Part shown: piece after piece, positions 6,678 through 14,468 of the stretch
How positions within the stretch are numbered: the first letter of the stretch is position 1
Layout of the letters: every line of letters begins with the position of its first letter
From: an uncultured Megasphaera sp.
GTDB lineage: Bacteria; Bacillota; Negativicutes; Veillonellales; Megasphaeraceae
Reading direction: 5' to 3'
Assembly: GCA_900554215.1 (NCBI GenBank)
Contig: USGG01000048.1
Coordinates: 1-15,416 of the forward strand
DNA: 15,416 nt
Notes under the pieces: model-generated
The model's database searches: none
What the model was told of the DNA's origin: nothing
Seen by the model: the letters and a program-made list of their open reading frames with translations, nothing else
Position numbers and translations under genes: made by a program

Positions 6678-7226
6678 TTACATGCTTACGGCCGCGCAGA
6701 TTCCGTCTTTTTCCAGCTGCGCGCCGTCTTGATATACGCTGACGACGGTATATCCGCCGAAACTGTTCCCTGCAGCACAGACCAGCGTTTCCCCGCGATG
6801 GCGGAACAAAGCCAGATAGGCTCCGTTATGCTCCATCGTGCCGCAAAGGACGGGAAGCTCCGCAGCCGGAGCCGCCGAAGGACGCGCCTTCTCTGCAGAA
6901 TCGGCAGCGCTCTTCGGCGCGCTGCCGGCAAATATATCGGGCAGGGGCCTGCGCCGCAGAGACGGCGCAGTACCTTCGACCAGCCTTCCTTCAGGACGCT
7001 CCTCTTCTGCATCCCTGTCGGAGGCAGAAAAAACGGGAGGCGAAGAACTAGTATCGTTCTTCGTCTCCCGTATGATTTCCTGCCGCCCTGACGGAACGCC
7101 ATCCCAGCCCCACCAGATACCTGCCAAACAAAGCAGGATGACTCCATACGGGAGCCATGTGTTTCTGTGATGAGCTGCTGCGTTCCTTACCAGATGCCGA
7201 AGGGCCGACAGATTACGCTTTATCAT
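6678..7226 (-). CDS. PilP/GspC-like inner-membrane partner of the secretin
   Basis: The 182-residue product fits a bitopic inner-membrane protein linking the inner membrane to a secretin. It has a basic cytoplasmic N-terminus, one membrane segment (about 24-41), a long low-complexity Ala/Pro/Ser/Glu-rich periplasmic linker (about 45-122) containing RRPLPDIF (92-99), and a small beta domain. That domain, VLCGTMEHNGAYLALF...GETLVCAAGNSFGGYTVVSVYQDGAQL (126-171), follows the PilP/GspC homology-region pattern: G-x-hydrophobic, a short strand, a G-N/D turn, then GYxVxxVxxxxxxL. Sequence identity to either family looks low, so the assignment rests on topology, domain pattern and position just before the secretin. 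I chose ATG 7226, which overlaps galE by 14 bases; an in-frame ATG at 7283 would overlap galE by 71 bases. Confidence 0.62.
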   Translation of the reverse strand: MIKRNLSALRHLVRNAAAHHRNTWLPYGVILLCLAGIWWGWDGVPSGRQEIIRETKNDTSSSPPVFSASDRDAEEERPEGRLVEGTAPSLRRRPLPDIFAGSAPKSAADSAEKARPSAAPAAELPVLCGTMEHNGAYLALFRHRGETLVCAAGNSFGGYTVVSVYQDGAQLEKDGICAAVSM

Positions 7227-8208
7227 CGTATCCGTTCGGATGGCCGCTGTGCCATTTCCAGGCGTCGGCAATAATCGTTTCAATTTGGCTGTACTGGGGC
7301 TGCCAGCCCGTCAGCCGGCGGATTTTTTCCGACGACGCGACGAGGGCCGCCGGATCGCCGGCGCGGCGCGGGCCTTCTTCGACGGCAAAATCCCGTCCTG
7401 TCACGGCCTTCGCCGCCCTTATCATATCGCGCACGCTGAACCCGTGCTGCGAGCCCAGGTTGAAGGCCTGAGACTGCCCGCCTTCCGCCAGGTACTGGAG
7501 GACGCGGCAATGGGCGTCGGCTAAATCGACGACGTGAATGTAGTCGCGGATACAGGTGCCGTCTTCTGTAGGATAGTCCGTACCGAAAATAGTGATATGA
7601 TCCCGTATCCCCTGGGCCGTCTGCAAAATAAGCGGAATGAGGTGCGTTTCCGGCGTATGGTCCTCGCCGATGCTGCCGTCGCGGGACGCGCCGGCGGCGT
7701 TGAAATACCGCAGCGCCGCATACCGCAGGCCGTAGGCCCGGCTGAACTGGGCCAGCATCTGTTCGATCATGAGCTTCGTCTGGCCGTATACGTTCGTCGG
7801 GCAATAGGGCATATCTTCCGTAATCGGCGTCTGCTCCGGCTCGCCGTACACAGCTGCCGTCGAGGAAAATACAAAATATTTCACTCCGGCCCGGCGTACG
7901 GCTTCCAGCAGGCAGTACGAGCCGACGACGTTGTTGTCATAGTAAATCGTCGGTTTTTCCATCGATTCGCCGACTTGGCTGTGAGCGGCGAAATGCATGA
8001 CCGCGTCGATGCCTTCTTCTGTCAAAAGAGCGCTCACGGCGTCGACGTGATGAATATCTTCGACGACGAGGCGCACGCCGTCGGGCACGGCGCCGCGATG
8101 GCCCCGCGATAAATTATCGAGAACGACGACGCAGCAGCCCCGTTCGAGCAAGGCCCGCACGGTATGGCTGCCGATATACCCGGCGCCGCCTGTAACTAAT
8201 ACGTTCAT
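7213..8208 (-). CDS. galE: UDP-glucose 4-epimerase
   Basis: It interconverts UDP-glucose and UDP-galactose in the cytosol, using tightly bound NAD, and so supplies galactose for surface glycans. The 331-residue protein begins MNVLVTGGAGYIGSH with the Rossmann GxxGxxG (7-13), has Asp31-Asn32 after strand 2 for the NAD ribose, and the SDR catalytic set SSTAAVYG (115-122), Tyr141 and Lys145 in YGQTK. Length matches the family. The start is ATG 8208: AGGAAGG lies 6 bases upstream, inside the last codons of pgi, and only 2 bases separate the two genes, so they are co-translated. Upstream in-frame codons inside pgi look like read-through of the wrong frame. Its position between pgi and an outer-membrane pore pair suggests an envelope-polysaccharide role. 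Confidence 0.95.
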   Translation of the reverse strand: MNVLVTGGAGYIGSHTVRALLERGCCVVVLDNLSRGHRGAVPDGVRLVVEDIHHVDAVSALLTEEGIDAVMHFAAHSQVGESMEKPTIYYDNNVVGSYCLLEAVRRAGVKYFVFSSTAAVYGEPEQTPITEDMPYCPTNVYGQTKLMIEQMLAQFSRAYGLRYAALRYFNAAGASRDGSIGEDHTPETHLIPLILQTAQGIRDHITIFGTDYPTEDGTCIRDYIHVVDLADAHCRVLQYLAEGGQSQAFNLGSQHGFSVRDMIRAAKAVTGRDFAVEEGPRRAGDPAALVASSEKIRRLTGWQPQYSQIETIIADAWKWHSGHPNGYDDKA

Positions 8209-8210
8209 AA

Positions 8211-9650
8211 TTAACCTTCCTGCAGTTTCTTCAAGCGGCCGCCGAGGAATTTCTTGTACACTTCCACGCCGGGTTGATTGAAGGCGTCGACGTTGGCGAA
8301 TTCGCCTTCGTACGCAATGGACAAGCAAAGCATAAACATGACTTCGCCCAAATGATAGGGCGTCAATTCGGGCAAAATGTAGTTGGCGTTGGGACGGCCG
8401 TCGCCGATCAGGGCTTCTGCATTCGAGCTGCGGGCCGCTTCCAGGATACTGCTCAGGGGCAAGCCGCTGAAGGCTGCCAGCTTCGGATATTCGTCATACA
8501 TGTGGGAAACGACGACGTCGTCCTTCCAGTTGGCGATGGAAACAAACTGGACGACCTTATCCTTCGGGCCTTCCTGGTGTTCCTGCGTCTGGGCGTGCAT
8601 ATCCGTCGTACCGACGGCGACGATAGGCGTGCGGCCGTAGTTGACGACGTTGCCCTGTTTGTCGAGGCGTTTGCCCAAAGATTCAGCCAGGAGCTGAATA
8701 TACCATTCCGACAGGGATTTCAGGCTGTCCGCATAGGGCATGAGAACTTCCAGGTCGCGGCCGTATTTTGCGCCGGAAATATATTTCAGCACGCTGTTCA
8801 GCAAGGCCGGATTCTGCCAAATATCAGGATTCTGGCAGGCCTTGTCCATATCCCTTGCGCCGGCTAAGAACTGACGGATATCAAAGCCGACCAGCGCGCC
8901 GACGAGGAGGCCCACTTCGGAAAACACGCTGAACCGGCCGCCGACTCCATCGGGGACGTAGAAAATAGGCCAGCCCGATTTTCTTGCCAATCCGTGCAGG
9001 AGTGTTTCTTTTTCGCCTTCATGGGGATCTGTCACGGCGACGGTTTCAAATTTGATGCCTGCGTCTTCCATCGCCTGGCGGATGACCATGTAGTTGGACA
9101 TCGGTTCGATAGTCGAGCCCGATTTAGAAATGACGACACCCATGACGGTATAACCGGACTTCGCAGCGCTGTCCGCCTTGAGGAATTCGATGAGGCCGCT
9201 GACTTTATGGGAATCGACGTTGTTGCCGGCAAAGAAGGCCTTCGGATAGCCTTTGCGGGCTTCCGTACTCTTGAGGTTCCAAAATTCGCCGCACTGCACG
9301 TCAAAGAGGACCTTGCCGCCTAAATAGGAACCGCCGATACCGAAGAATACGACTGCGTCGACGCGGTTGCGCACCTGGCGGGCCAATTCTTCCATTGCCA
9401 TGATCCGTTCCGGATTGTTGATATTGCCTTCCACGATGTAGGGAAGCTGCGGGAACAGTACGGCTTCCGGTTCGCCGTCTTTAGATAAATGACCTGCCAT
9501 GATGCCGGTCTTGCGCATTTCCATAACCGCTTCGTGGGCTTTCGTATAGGCCGGCTCCATGGCCTTGACGTCTTCTTCCGTCACCTTGCCCGGGCCGTAT
9601 AAATTTTCTACGTCAAATACAAAACCAGATTTTAAAGTAATCTTTGCCAT
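8211..9650 (-). CDS. pgi: Glucose-6-phosphate isomerase
   Basis: It interconverts glucose-6-phosphate and fructose-6-phosphate in glycolysis and gluconeogenesis, in the cytosol. The 479-residue protein carries the sugar-phosphate-binding motifs GIGGSYLG (104-111) and SKSGST (175-180), the PGI signature GGRFSVFSEVG (237-247) and the C-terminal NQPGVEVYKK segment with the catalytic-lysine region. It is of the shorter bacterial type (about 450-480 residues) found in Firmicutes, and nothing is missing. GAAAGG lies rather far (12 bases) upstream of the ATG, so initiation may be moderate. It is the first gene of the pgi-galE-PilP/GspC-like-secretin unit and has its own promoter. Confidence 0.96.
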   Translation of the reverse strand: MAKITLKSGFVFDVENLYGPGKVTEEDVKAMEPAYTKAHEAVMEMRKTGIMAGHLSKDGEPEAVLFPQLPYIVEGNINNPERIMAMEELARQVRNRVDAVVFFGIGGSYLGGKVLFDVQCGEFWNLKSTEARKGYPKAFFAGNNVDSHKVSGLIEFLKADSAAKSGYTVMGVVISKSGSTIEPMSNYMVIRQAMEDAGIKFETVAVTDPHEGEKETLLHGLARKSGWPIFYVPDGVGGRFSVFSEVGLLVGALVGFDIRQFLAGARDMDKACQNPDIWQNPALLNSVLKYISGAKYGRDLEVLMPYADSLKSLSEWYIQLLAESLGKRLDKQGNVVNYGRTPIVAVGTTDMHAQTQEHQEGPKDKVVQFVSIANWKDDVVVSHMYDEYPKLAAFSGLPLSSILEAARSSNAEALIGDGRPNANYILPELTPYHLGEVMFMLCLSIAYEGEFANVDAFNQPGVEVYKKFLGGRLKKLQEG

Positions 9651-9691
9651 ACGTACTCACTGCCTTTCGAAAATATTGCTTCATAAAAAGT

Positions 9692-9720
9692 ATTATACCA
9701 TATATATAAGTAATCGTCAT
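9692..9720 (-). promoter_or_regulatory. Promoter of the pgi operon
   Basis: Read leftward, ATGACG (9715-9720; 4 of 6 matches to TTGACA) and perfect TATAAT (9692-9697) lie 17 bases apart, with an extended TG just before the -10. The next 75 bases (9721-9796) are AT-rich and I see nothing else in them. Confidence 0.7.
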
Positions 9721-9782
9721 CATGACTAAAACGGTACTTACAGAAAACTTACAAAATATATGCATTCTATTACGATAAAGCA

Positions 9783-9830
9783 AAGGCAAACAAACAGCGC
9801 CCCACAGGGATCCCTTTCCCCGTGAGGCGC
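9783..9830 (-). terminator. Terminator of the sodium:alanine/glycine symporter
   Basis: GCGCC (9797-9801) pairs with GGCGC (9826-9830), and CAC/GTG and GGG/CCC continue the stem across two mismatches. Read leftward it is followed by the T-rich TGTTTGTTTG. Confidence 0.75.
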
Positions 9831-9885
9831 GTAACTTCCTAATGCAGTTGTATCATACCCCTATGATAAAAGCCCTATCTTATAT

Positions 9886-11274
9886 TTAGTGTCCCGCCGT
9901 TACCTTCTGGTCTACGAGAGCCGCCTTTTCTGCTTCCTTTTCAGCAGCTAAATGCGCATAGTACCGTTTCGTTTCGGCTACGACGACGCCGCTGAGGCCG
10001 ATGAGAGCGATCAGGTTCGGCACAGCCATCAGACCGTTGACGATATCAGCTAAAATCCAGATAACTTCCAATTTGATGAAGGCGCCGCAGGCTACGAGGG
10101 CGATGAAGATGATGCGGTACGGCATGATCCCCTTGACGCCGACTAAGTATTCCACGCACCGTTCGCCGTAATAATTCCAGCCCAGGATCGTCGTAAAGGC
10201 AAAGAGCGTCAGGCCGATGCAGAGGATGAAGCTGCCCCAAGTCGGATAAGCCTGCAGGAAGGCGGCGTTCGTCAGAGCCGTGCCGTTCAGGTCGCTCGTC
10301 CACAAGCCGCTGACGACGAGGACTAAGCCCGTCATCGTGCAGATAATAATCGTGTCGATAAAGGTACCCGTCATGGATACGAAGCCCTGTTCGGCAGGCC
10401 ATTTCGTCTTAGCCGCCGCCGCTACGATAGGCGCACTGCCGAGGCCCGATTCGTTAGAGAAGACGCCGCGGGCAATCCCGTTGCGCATTGCCATCATGAC
10501 CGTCGCGCCGAGGAAGCCGCCGGAAGCAGCCGTCGGCGTAAAGGCGCAGACGAGAATCTGTTCGATAGCCGCCGGAATCTGTTCATAGAACATGATGAGG
10601 AAGCCAGCCGCCGAAACGACGTAGATGACGGCCATAGCCGGAACGATTTTCGACGCCGCCCGGGCGATGGACTGGAGGCCGCCGATGGTGACAGCCGCGA
10701 CGACGATGGTCAGGACAATCGCCGTATATTCTACAGGAACGTCGGCCGTAAGGCGCGTAATTTCTACAATCGAATTGACCTGCGCGAAAGTGCCGATGCC
10801 AAAGAAGGCGACGAGAACGCCGAAGAAGGCGAAAATGCAAGCCAGCGGCTTGAATTTAGGTCCCAAGCCCTTTTCGATATAGTACATCGGGCCGCCGGAA
10901 ATTTCGCCGTTTTTATCGACGGTGCGGTATTTGACGGCCAGCAGGCATTCGGCGTATTTCGTCGCCATGCCGACGAGCGCTGCCATCCACATCCAGAATA
11001 CGGCGCCCGGGCCGCCGGCATGGACGGCCGTAGCGACGCCGACGATGTTGCCGGTGCCGACAGTCGCCGCCAAGGCCGTGCACAGCGCCTTAAAGCTGTC
11101 GATATCGCCTTCGCCCTGATTCTTTGCCGTAAAGATCAGCTTCAGCGCATGAGGAAGGCGGAAAATCTGCAGCAGGCGCAGGCGGATCGTCAGCATGATG
11201 CCCGTGCCGATCAGCAGCACCAATAAAGGCGGTCCCCACACAAAGCTGTCAATTTGGTTCAAAATGTCTACCAT
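9886..11274 (-). CDS. Sodium:alanine/glycine symporter (AGCS family), glycine-riboswitch controlled
   Basis: This inner-membrane carrier imports alanine or glycine with sodium. The 462-residue protein has the usual 10-11 helices and the family hallmarks TVGTGNIVGVATA (71-83), GGPGAVFWMW (87-96), SGGPMYYIEKGLG, and GVFSNESGLGSAPI in the second half. The C-terminus is a charged AEKEAEKAA tail. AAAGGAG lies 9 bases before ATG 11274; an overlapping out-of-frame ATG is closer to that site, which may lower initiation at the true start. The leader is a tandem glycine riboswitch followed by an intrinsic terminator, which points to glycine as a physiological substrate. The gene has its own promoter and terminator, so it is a one-gene regulated unit. 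Confidence 0.93.
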   Translation of the reverse strand: MVDILNQIDSFVWGPPLLVLLIGTGIMLTIRLRLLQIFRLPHALKLIFTAKNQGEGDIDSFKALCTALAATVGTGNIVGVATAVHAGGPGAVFWMWMAALVGMATKYAECLLAVKYRTVDKNGEISGGPMYYIEKGLGPKFKPLACIFAFFGVLVAFFGIGTFAQVNSIVEITRLTADVPVEYTAIVLTIVVAAVTIGGLQSIARAASKIVPAMAVIYVVSAAGFLIMFYEQIPAAIEQILVCAFTPTAASGGFLGATVMMAMRNGIARGVFSNESGLGSAPIVAAAAKTKWPAEQGFVSMTGTFIDTIIICTMTGLVLVVSGLWTSDLNGTALTNAAFLQAYPTWGSFILCIGLTLFAFTTILGWNYYGERCVEYLVGVKGIMPYRIIFIALVACGAFIKLEVIWILADIVNGLMAVPNLIALIGLSGVVVAETKRYYAHLAAEKEAEKAALVDQKVTAGH

Positions 11275-11315
11275 AATACCATACTCCTTTACACTGTTAT
11301 TTTAGGAATAAATAC

Positions 11316-11351
11316 AAAAAACCTGTCGTCAGCATACCTCTGAAGACAGGT
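11316..11351 (-). terminator. Riboswitch-controlled terminator before the AGCS symporter
   Basis: ACCTGTC (11345-11351) pairs with GACAGGT (11321-11327); TCAG/CTGA extends the stem after one mismatch and TTTTTT follows. The 5' arm CTGTC can instead pair with GACAG (11394-11398), which overlaps the 3' strand of the second aptamer's P1 stem, giving a plausible antiterminator. Confidence 0.85.
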
Positions 11352-11391
11352 CAAAAACAGCATAAAGAAATAATGAAATAATTGCGCTATT

Positions 11392-11545
11392 CTCTGTCCT
11401 TTTGCCTGAGAGATTAGATATCGTCAAGATACCCTGCACCTTCGGCGCCCATACGGGACTCTCCAGAGTCGTGTCCATTCACGGTCCTGCCTCCCGGCAC
11501 CTGAGAGTTTAACTCCTTCGGTAGGTCTGCGACCTTCTCCCGTAA
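11392..11545 (-). promoter_or_regulatory. Tandem glycine riboswitch
   Basis: Two glycine aptamers lie in series. Read leftward, the first (about 11545-11470) runs from CGGGAGAAGG through TACCGAAGGAG to AACTCTCAGGTGCCGGG and GGACCGTGAATGGACA. The second (about 11469-11392) runs from CTCTGGAGAGTCCCG through GGCGCCGAAGGTGCAGGG to CTCTCAGGCAAAAGGACAGAG, an almost exact match to the family's conserved core. P1 of aptamer 2 is CTCTG (11464-11468) with CAGAG (11392-11396). The linker is only a few bases, as in other tandem glycine riboswitches. A terminator follows about 40 bases downstream. Confidence 0.94.
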
Positions 11546-11577
11546 ACTTCATCCACTCACTATGTGACTTGCTTGTC

Positions 11578-11606
11578 ATTATACGGCATACAAATGTATT
11601 TTGCAA
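11578..11606 (-). promoter_or_regulatory. Promoter of the glycine riboswitch/symporter transcript
   Basis: Read leftward, TTGCAA (11601-11606) and perfect TATAAT (11578-11583) lie 17 bases apart, with the start expected near 11571. The AT-rich stretch 11607-11722 between this promoter and the surE terminator shows no gene or clear structure. Confidence 0.75.
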
Positions 11607-11722
11607 GTACTAATTTGATAAAATGGGAAAATACACCTGTCTGCCGCTAATGCATCTCATTTAATATTTTAGATATATGCCACAAAATATTTAAAAGTAT
11701 AATACCGTATTTCCGAGTTATC

Positions 11723-11760
11723 AAAAAAAAGCCAAGAATCTGCAATAGAATTCTTGACTT
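11723..11760 (-). terminator. Terminator of the psd-pssA-GT2-surE operon
   Basis: AAGTCAAGAAT (11750-11760) pairs with ATTCTTGGCTT (11729-11739) over 11 positions including one G-U, with a 10-base loop and at least seven T following. A T-rich stretch on the other side lets it work in both directions. Confidence 0.93.
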
Positions 11761-11770
11761 TTTATGTTTT

Positions 11771-12523
11771 TTATAAACAGCTCTTTACGTCGTCAATAGC
11801 CGCCATGGCCGTCTGCTGCCACCGCAGCGGCGTCACGGCGATGCGGCCGCTCCGTATGCAGGCCACGTCGCTGTTTTCCGGCGCGCCTTCCATGTCGATA
11901 TCGCCTACGATATGATAGCACAGGCTGCCGTCCAAATCGCGCTTTTCTGCTACGACGTTGTGATAAATCTGTACGGTCTGCGGCACGACGCAGACGTTAT
12001 CGAGGCTGATATCGCCGGCCGGCGGTACGTTGACGTTCAATATGCCGGGGAAACGGCCCCTTACGACGACCTTTTCCACTAATTCATGGACGAGACGGGC
12101 CGTCTGGGCGCACCGTTCTTCATCCAGGGGATACATCGATACGGCCAGAGCCGGAACCTGGTAGTACGGCCCTTCCATAGCTGCCGACACCGTCCCGGAA
12201 TACAAGACGTCGCTGCCTAGATTATAGCCGTTGTTGATGCCCGATATGATGAGCTGCGGCTTGTCCTCAGCCAAGAAGTATTCCATAGCCATTTTTACGC
12301 AGTCTTCAGGCGTACCGGACACGGCGATTTCGCGAATCCCCGCTTCATCGGTCTCTTCCCGGCAGTACAAGGCCTTATTGATCGTCATGGAATGGGACGC
12401 GGCGCTGCGCTGGCCGTTAGGCGCAACGACAGTCAGCCTGTACCCGCAGGCCGCCAGCTCACGCTTCAGGATCTGCAGTCCCGGCGCGCGGAGGCCGTCG
12501 TCATTGGTCAACAAAATATGCAT
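11771..12523 (-). CDS. surE: 5'/3'-nucleotidase SurE
   Basis: This is a cytosolic metal-dependent phosphatase that removes phosphate from nucleoside monophosphates and is often linked to stationary-phase survival. The 250-residue protein starts MHILLTNDDG with the metal ligands Asp8 and Asp9. It also has the nucleotide-loop serine in NGQRSAASHS (Ser40), Asn97 in SGINNGYNLGSDVLYSGTVSAAMEG, and the typical PLRW segment near the end. Its ATG follows the TAG stop of the glycosyltransferase gene directly (TAGATG), and AAAGGAG lies inside that gene's last codons, so the two are translationally coupled. It is the last gene of the operon. Why surE sits with phospholipid genes is unclear; family membership is certain. 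Confidence 0.95.
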   Translation of the reverse strand: MHILLTNDDGLRAPGLQILKRELAACGYRLTVVAPNGQRSAASHSMTINKALYCREETDEAGIREIAVSGTPEDCVKMAMEYFLAEDKPQLIISGINNGYNLGSDVLYSGTVSAAMEGPYYQVPALAVSMYPLDEERCAQTARLVHELVEKVVVRGRFPGILNVNVPPAGDISLDNVCVVPQTVQIYHNVVAEKRDLDGSLCYHIVGDIDMEGAPENSDVACIRSGRIAVTPLRWQQTAMAAIDDVKSCL

Positions 12524-13774
12524 CTATTTTTTATTCTCCTTTCGCAGCAGCACGGCGCTGTCATAGGATACAGCCCTCGTATGTTCCGTATGGCTCCATT
12601 TCATCTTATGGCGGTCCTTAAAGCCGAGAAAATTGACGGGAATCCAGCTGTACATGAACAAGGGATATACGACGAGATAGGCCCATGATTTTAAGGGCAC
12701 CTTGATCTGCAGCAGCACGATAACCGGAATGAGGTACTGGACGACGCCGATGACCGTCCACATCTGTACCGGCACGATTTGGTACAAGATGTTGGTGTAC
12801 AAGGGAATGTACGAGTTGATATACGCCATCAAGGCGTATATCGTCGACATCATCATGAAAAAGGGCTGGGACAAGGTAATGATGCCGTCGAGCATGCGGA
12901 TATTCCCCGTCTTGATGCCGCGGACAAACAGCTTGGGAATAAAGCGCTCGCCGCAGTCGCACTGCCCCTGGGCCCACCGCTTGCGCTGCCGGCACGACTG
13001 CATGAACCCCAGAGCCTTTTCATCATAAATGATCGCGTCGTGGGCCCAGCACGTCCGCACGCCTTCCAGCAGCACTTTCATGGAAAATTCCATGTCTTCC
13101 GTCAGGCAGTCGCATCCCCAGCCGTACTTCCGCACGATATCCGTCGCGATGCACATGCCCGTACCGCCGAGGGCCGTAGACAGACCGATATTATATTTCG
13201 CCAGGTGCCACATGTGGTTGATGAGCCAGAAGGCGATGGCAAAGGTCCCGGCCACCCAGGTATCGGTCGGATTTTTAGCGTCCATATAGCCTTGTATGAC
13301 CTGCTCGCCCTTGCACAAATGGTTGTTCATTTCCCGCAAGAATTCCGGATGGACGAGGTTGTCGGCATCGAAGACGACGAAGGCGTCGTACTGCTTTTCC
13401 TGAGCCAGCATCTGCGCAAACATCCAGTCCAGGGCGTAGCCCTTGCCGACTTCGTCCTTATTTGTCCGCACCTTGACGATCGCGCCGTGTTCCCGGCAGA
13501 TCTTTTCCGTATTGTCCGTACAGTTATCGGCCACGACGTATACGTCGTACATGTCCTTCGGATAATTCAGGTCTTTCAGGTTATCGATCAGCTGCCCGAC
13601 GACGCGTTCCTCATTATGCGCGCAAATTACGGCAGCAAAGGTATTCTTAGGTGCTGCCGTAACGTGCTCTCTTCGCTTCATCAGGCCGAAAACAGCCAAG
13701 GTAACATAATACAGCGTATAAAATACAATGATAACTTGTATGGGTATCATAATGATATCCAATATATGTTCCAT
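12524..13774 (-). CDS. Membrane-bound processive-type family 2 glycosyltransferase
   Basis: The 416-residue inner-membrane enzyme transfers sugar from a nucleotide-sugar donor to an extracytoplasmic-bound glycan or lipid; donor and acceptor are not known. One N-terminal membrane segment (about 8-31) leads into a GT-A domain with AVICAHNEE (48-56), VVADNCTDNT (80-89), FDADN (135-139), TED (225-227) and QRKRW (263-267). The last is the QxxRW motif that marks processive enzymes such as cellulose and hyaluronan synthases. Several C-terminal helices (about 297-395) form the membrane part, and no PilZ domain follows. AGGGAG lies 7 bases before ATG 13774. It starts 19 bases after pssA and is coupled to surE downstream. 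The phospholipid-gene context suggests a lipid-linked glycan or exopolysaccharide. Confidence 0.85.
   Translation of the reverse strand: MEHILDIIMIPIQVIIVFYTLYYVTLAVFGLMKRREHVTAAPKNTFAAVICAHNEERVVGQLIDNLKDLNYPKDMYDVYVVADNCTDNTEKICREHGAIVKVRTNKDEVGKGYALDWMFAQMLAQEKQYDAFVVFDADNLVHPEFLREMNNHLCKGEQVIQGYMDAKNPTDTWVAGTFAIAFWLINHMWHLAKYNIGLSTALGGTGMCIATDIVRKYGWGCDCLTEDMEFSMKVLLEGVRTCWAHDAIIYDEKALGFMQSCRQRKRWAQGQCDCGERFIPKLFVRGIKTGNIRMLDGIITLSQPFFMMMSTIYALMAYINSYIPLYTNILYQIVPVQMWTVIGVVQYLIPVIVLLQIKVPLKSWAYLVVYPLFMYSWIPVNFLGFKDRHKMKWSHTEHTRAVSYDSAVLLRKENKK
12818..12842. repeat. Perfect 10-base inverted repeat inside the GT2 gene
   Basis: GATATACGCC (12818-12827) and GGCGTATATC (12833-12842) are exact reverse complements around a 5-base spacer. 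It lies in the part encoding a C-terminal membrane helix (YALMAYIN). No T-run follows on either strand, so it is not a terminator. Confidence 0.6.
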
Positions 13775-13793
13775 ACGCGATCTCCCTAATATA

Positions 13794-14468
13794 TCAACGC
13801 GCAGAAGCGGCGTTCATGGCCGTATTGACTAATCCAAATACGATATACAACAAGAAGGGCATCGTAAAGACGAGGTGCCAGTCGACGAAAACCAGCACGA
13901 CGGCGCCGAAAATCAGAGAAATCGCCAATGCCGATTTATGGAGGACATCCGGGCTGGCCCCTTTGAAATCAGGATTATGGACCTTGCTTACCAGATGATA
14001 CCCCAGGGCGACGACAAAAATGCCGATCAGCCACGCCGGCAGATGGACGCCGGAAATGACGTACGTGGCGATGAGGCAGCCGCCGTTAGGAATCGGCATG
14101 CCCTGGAAATAGCCGTGAATGACGCCGGTATTCAAGTTGAAGCGGGCCAGACGGATACCGCCCAAGGCCGCGTAAATAATAGCCGGCACGACGCCGATCC
14201 AGCCCAATTCCTGCAACGAATAGGTGTAAATCAAAAACGCCGACGCCGCGCCGAAAGAAACTACGTCGGACAAGGAGTCCAATTCTTTGCCGAACTCGCC
14301 GGCAACGCCCAGGGCGCGGGCCGAACGGCCGTCGCAGGCATCGCAGGTCATGGCCAGCAGGATGCATATGCCGGCGGCGGTAAACATGCCGTGCAGCGTC
14401 ATGATCATACTTAATACGCCGAACCCAAGGTTGCCCGACGTAAAAAGACATGGAATTATATTTTTCAT
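13794..14468 (-). CDS. pssA: CDP-diacylglycerol-serine O-phosphatidyltransferase
   Basis: It joins CDP-diacylglycerol and L-serine to make phosphatidylserine at the inner membrane, the step before phosphatidylethanolamine. The 224-residue protein opens with KNIIPCLFTSGNLGFG and carries the full CDP-alcohol phosphotransferase motif, D-x2-DG-x2-AR-x8-G-x3-D-x3-D, with Asp43, Asp46, Asp64 and Asp68. About seven hydrophobic segments follow. Its ATG overlaps the psd stop codon by four bases (ATGA), and GGGAGG lies 8 bases upstream within psd, so the two enzymes of the pathway are translationally coupled. This is the Bacillus-type membrane enzyme, unrelated to the E. coli peripheral form. Confidence 0.95.
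   Translation of the reverse strand: MKNIIPCLFTSGNLGFGVLSMIMTLHGMFTAAGICILLAMTCDACDGRSARALGVAGEFGKELDSLSDVVSFGAASAFLIYTYSLQELGWIGVVPAIIYAALGGIRLARFNLNTGVIHGYFQGMPIPNGGCLIATYVISGVHLPAWLIGIFVVALGYHLVSKVHNPDFKGASPDVLHKSALAISLIFGAVVLVFVDWHLVFTMPFLLYIVFGLVNTAMNAASAR

Noticed and set aside
5854..6732. Rightward open frame of 292 codons opposite the secretin and PilP/GspC-like genes
   Set aside because: No recognisable domain or ribosome binding site; the opposite strand encodes a clear secretin with intact motifs.
8209..8328. 40-residue N-terminal extension of GalE
   Set aside because: It is Arg-rich, lies inside pgi, and GalE proteins begin directly with the MNVLVTGGAGYIGSH strand found at 8208.
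11424..11606. Leftward 60-codon open frame in the AGCS symporter leader
   Set aside because: It lies across the promoter and both glycine aptamers, whose sequence is explained by RNA structure; no ribosome binding site.
12779..13789. Long rightward open frame (336 codons) opposite the GT2 gene
   Set aside because: It mirrors the GT2 gene exactly, has no ribosome binding site, and its composition (His/Arg/Asp-rich) is that of an antisense shadow of GC-rich codons.
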